Assembly: GCA_022866585.1 (NCBI GenBank)
Contig: JALHUP010000198.1
Location: 1-13,317, forward strand
From: Candidatus Zixiibacteriota bacterium
Lineage (GTDB): Bacteria > Zixibacteria > MSB-5A5 > SM1-73
Direction: 5' to 3'
DNA length: 13,317 nt
Both the position numbers and the translations under genes were made by a program. Below the pieces are notes generated by a model, which was given only the letters and a program-made list of their open reading frames with translations, was not told where the DNA came from and did not search any database. The stretch's first letter is position 1, and each line of letters starts with the position of its first letter. This document shows positions 11,690-13,317 of the stretch, piece by piece.

Positions 11690-12967
11690 ATGGAACAAAT
11701 AAGAATATCGGCAAAGAGCCTGGGGGAGCTTGCATTGCCCAATTTTTGTCCCAGATGTTTCTGGATAAAATTGCACCGCAACTACAGATTACCTTATCAG
11801 ATTTTCCCTGGGATTTTCTCGTCCATCGACTCATATACCAAAAAGATAACAAATATGCACTACGAGCAACACGAACGAGTGCCCGATTGGTTTGGTGGTT
11901 TTGGTGCTCTGGGAAAACCCGTAAAGGTGCCTCACTACTCTAAATTTTCTGTTCTTGACGCTGATACAAATATTCTACTTACCGGTGTCCCTGATGAGAT
12001 TCTTCAAAGAAACGATGGCTCATATTTTATTATTGATTACAAAACGGCAAAATTCACCGGCACCCAAGATCAACTTTTGCCAATGTATGAGGTCCAACTT
12101 AATGCCTATGCATATATTGCCGAGAGAGTTGGATTCAAACCCATAAGTGGTCTCGGTCTTATATACTATGAGCCTGTAACCGGCATTTCAGTTGACGAGC
12201 TTGATTCGTTTTTACTTGATGATGGTTTCTCTATGCATTTTCGTGGGAAATTGCTCCCAATATACCCTAAGCCTAATATCATTCCAGGGTTACTCAAGCG
12301 GGTGTGCGAGATTTACGAGCTACCCCAAATGCCCGATGGTGTAAAAGGATGTAAGGATTGTGAATTGATGCTTGGTATGCTTTACTCAGATCCATTGACT
12401 AGTCTTATCACTCTCGGCCGCGAGGAACGATTCCTTGAATACAAGGAGTCTCTCCCTTGGGATGACCTGAAACAGAAGGTCGCCAAAACCGCAATGGGGA
12501 TGGCTAATATCAGAAACGGTGGAACAATTGTAATAGGCGTTCGCAAAAGAGGCAGTGGGTATGTTCAAGAAGGAATGAGTCAGGAACACACAGCAACCTA
12601 CGACCTAGATGATATTAAAGCATACGTGAATCGCTTTGCCGATCCATGTGTCCGGATGGAGCTACACGAAAAGAAATTGAACGATAAGACCTTCCTTGCC
12701 ATAGTGGTGCAAGAGTTTGATGAGCTTCCCGTCGTATGCAAGCGAGACTACCCACCGTTTATGCGTCAGGGAGCGATATACACGCGTTCATATCGGATGC
12801 CCGAGACATGTGAAGTCCGATCCCAAAGCGAGATGCGAGAGATCATTGAGATGGGCGTGGAAAAAGGAGTTCGGGCCTTTGTTAAGATGGCTCAGCGTGT
12901 CGGCGTCCCGCTGGACGAAATCCAGCAGAAGTCAGAAGGGTTGTCAACCATCCATCGGGATGGTTGA
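11690..12967 (+). CDS. PD-(D/E)XK (Cas4/RecB-like) nuclease fused to a Schlafen-type AlbA_2 domain
   Basis: A 425-residue two-domain protein. Residues 1-225 are a close paralogue of the protein at 671, with D102, D116 and K118 of the nuclease core, Q136 and Y140 of QxxxY, and cysteine pairs C20/C23 and C221/C224. Residues about 240-405 form an AlbA_2 (Schlafen-like) domain: REERFLEYKESL with E250 and K252, AMGMANIRNGGTIVIGV, and IYTRSYRMPETCEVRS. AlbA_2 domains bind nucleic acid, and in Schlafen proteins can cleave RNA; here that is inference. A coupled DNA nuclease and RNA-acting or sensing domain would suit a defence effector. The start at 11690 is set by AGAGGAGATG and by alignment with the paralogue; the frame opens 22 codons earlier inside repeat A10. 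The last nine residues (LSTIHRDG and its neighbour) and the TGA stop lie in repeat A11. Confidence 0.85.
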   Translation: MEQIRISAKSLGELALPNFCPRCFWIKLHRNYRLPYQIFPGIFSSIDSYTKKITNMHYEQHERVPDWFGGFGALGKPVKVPHYSKFSVLDADTNILLTGVPDEILQRNDGSYFIIDYKTAKFTGTQDQLLPMYEVQLNAYAYIAERVGFKPISGLGLIYYEPVTGISVDELDSFLLDDGFSMHFRGKLLPIYPKPNIIPGLLKRVCEIYELPQMPDGVKGCKDCELMLGMLYSDPLTSLITLGREERFLEYKESLPWDDLKQKVAKTAMGMANIRNGGTIVIGVRKRGSGYVQEGMSQEHTATYDLDDIKAYVNRFADPCVRMELHEKKLNDKTFLAIVVQEFDELPVVCKRDYPPFMRQGAIYTRSYRMPETCEVRSQSEMREIIEMGVEKGVRAFVKMAQRVGVPLDEIQQKSEGLSTIHRDG

Positions 12968-12978
12968 CCTACAAAACT
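12943..12978 (+). repeat. Family A right hairpin overlapping a gene end (A11)
   Basis: A perfect 11-bp hairpin, GTCAACCATCC (12943-12953), loop ATCG, GGATGGTTGAC (12958-12968), is followed by CTACAAAACT. The stop codon of the nuclease-AlbA_2 gene (12965-12967) is the TGA inside the right arm. The left hairpin is absent. Confidence 0.8.
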
Positions 12979-13024
12979 GAGGCGAAGCATTCATACGAAT
13001 ATTTTGCAGGGATGGAGATAAAGA

Positions 13025-13128
13025 GACCCCACCCTATCCCTCCCCTCTAAGGGGAGGGGATGTTTCCTCTCTTCTAAGGGGAGGGCACTATATCCCCTCT
13101 CCTTAAAGGAGAGGGTTAGGGTGAGGTC
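13025..13128 (+). repeat. Family D palindromic repeat (D3)
   Basis: Outer arms GACCCCACCCT (13025-13035) and AGGGTGAGGTC (13118-13128), as in D1. Inside are a CCTCCCCT/AGGGGAGG pair, a second CTAAGGGGAGGG unit and a hairpin CCCTCTCCT with AGGAGAGGG (about 13095-13115). It is the longest of the three D copies because the inner unit is repeated. Confidence 0.65.
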
Positions 13129-13156
13129 ATAAAAATAAAAATTGTAAATCTACAAT

Positions 13157-13225
13157 GTAGCCGCAATCTTTAGATTGCGCATGAAAACCAACATCAAATC
13201 TTCGCAGACTAAAGTCTGCGGCTAC
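13157..13225 (+). repeat. Family B three-way-junction element (B3)
   Basis: Outer arms GTAGCCGCA (13157-13165) and TGCGGCTAC (13217-13225) pair over 9 bp. Inner hairpin one: CGCAATC, loop TTTA, GATTGCG (13162-13179). Inner hairpin two: CGCAGAC, loop TAAA, GTCTGCG (13203-13220). Its right half is identical to the fragment at 95-111. Confidence 0.8.
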
Positions 13226-13285
13226 AAAAAACAGACTTCAACCCTCTGTATCCCCCTTATCAGGGGGACACAAACAGGCGTTGTA

Positions 13286-13317
13286 GTCAAACATGTTCTT
13301 TAGGATTGCTTGACAAA
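13286..13317 (+). repeat. Family A repeat, cut by the window end (A12)
   Basis: GTCAAACA (13286-13293) and TGCTTGAC (13307-13314), followed by AAA, form the left hairpin. By the pattern of the other copies, a right hairpin or a gene start should follow shortly beyond the window. Confidence 0.65.

Larger units (their letters stand above)
12968..13317. other. 350-base gap of repeats, no gene seen
   Basis: After the tail of A11, this stretch holds repeat D3 (13025-13128), family B element B3 (13157-13225) and the start of a family A copy (13286 to the window end). I see no gene or clear promoter in it. Confidence 0.7.

Noticed and set aside
12943..12978. Right hairpin of family A as an intrinsic terminator
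   Set aside because: The 11-bp hairpin is strong, but CTACAAAA follows instead of a U-tract, and most copies lie just before start codons where a terminator would block expression.
1..13317. A CRISPR array linked to the Cas4-like nucleases
   Set aside because: The dispersed repeats are palindromic, irregularly spaced by whole genes and of varying length, and there are no cas1, cas2 or effector genes.
1..13317. tRNA or rRNA genes
   Set aside because: I found no cloverleaf with a GTTCGA-type arm and no rRNA-like stretch. The hairpins present belong to the repeat families.

Overview
This looks like a bacterial chromosome fragment of moderate GC from a repeat-rich lineage. Nothing here fixes the phylum. 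The gene set (FolE2/MptA-like protein, YtxH plus DUF948 pair, rhodanese-cytochrome c) and the many palindromic intergenic repeats resemble uncultured candidate phyla such as Zixibacteria, WOR-3 or KSB1, but that is a guess. Every gene I can support lies on the plus strand. The genes are mostly separate, with 80-350 bases between them, and those gaps are largely filled with structured repeats.

Layout. 1-1657: an orphan YgiT-type zinc-finger protein, then a PD-(D/E)XK (Cas4/RecB-like) nuclease with two CxxC pairs. 1658-5299: a HAD-like phosphatase, a nitroreductase, an alpha/alpha-toroid (prenyltransferase/terpene-cyclase-like) protein and an alpha/beta hydrolase. 5426-6547: an exported double-rhodanese protein fused to a c-type haem domain. 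6741-8480: a FolE2/MptA-family protein that lacks its usual metal-site residues, and a short-chain dehydrogenase. 8650-9504: a YtxH / DUF948 membrane-anchored coiled-coil pair, the only tight operon. 9849-11600: a carboxymuconolactone-decarboxylase (AhpD-like) protein, an HNH-type zinc protein and a SnoaL/NTF2-like protein. 11690-12967: a second, closely related copy of the nuclease, here fused to a Schlafen-type AlbA_2 domain. 12968-13317: repeats only.

The most unusual content is the repeats. Family A is a double hairpin of about 70 bases. Its left arms are GTCAAGCA and TGCTTGAC; its right arms are GTCAACCATCC and GGATGGTTGAC around a TTCG loop, followed by CTACAAAA. Whole or partial copies occur about twelve times, always in the same orientation as the genes. 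In most cases the copy ends about 15-50 bases before a start codon. Family B is a three-way-junction-like element. Its three complete copies share fixed TTTA and TAAA hairpin loops, while the stem sequences change with pairing kept. At least five other palindromic families (C-G below) are present. Repeats have also entered coding sequence: one lies in frame inside nuclease copy 1, one supplies the stop codon of the nuclease-AlbA_2 fusion, one supplies the stop codon of the hydrolase, and one offers an alternative start for the YgiT-type gene.

No single pathway links the genes. Several (two nucleases, the AlbA_2 fusion, the HNH protein, the orphan antitoxin-like protein) are of types common in defence or mobile regions. 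The rest are small redox or hydrolytic accessory enzymes.
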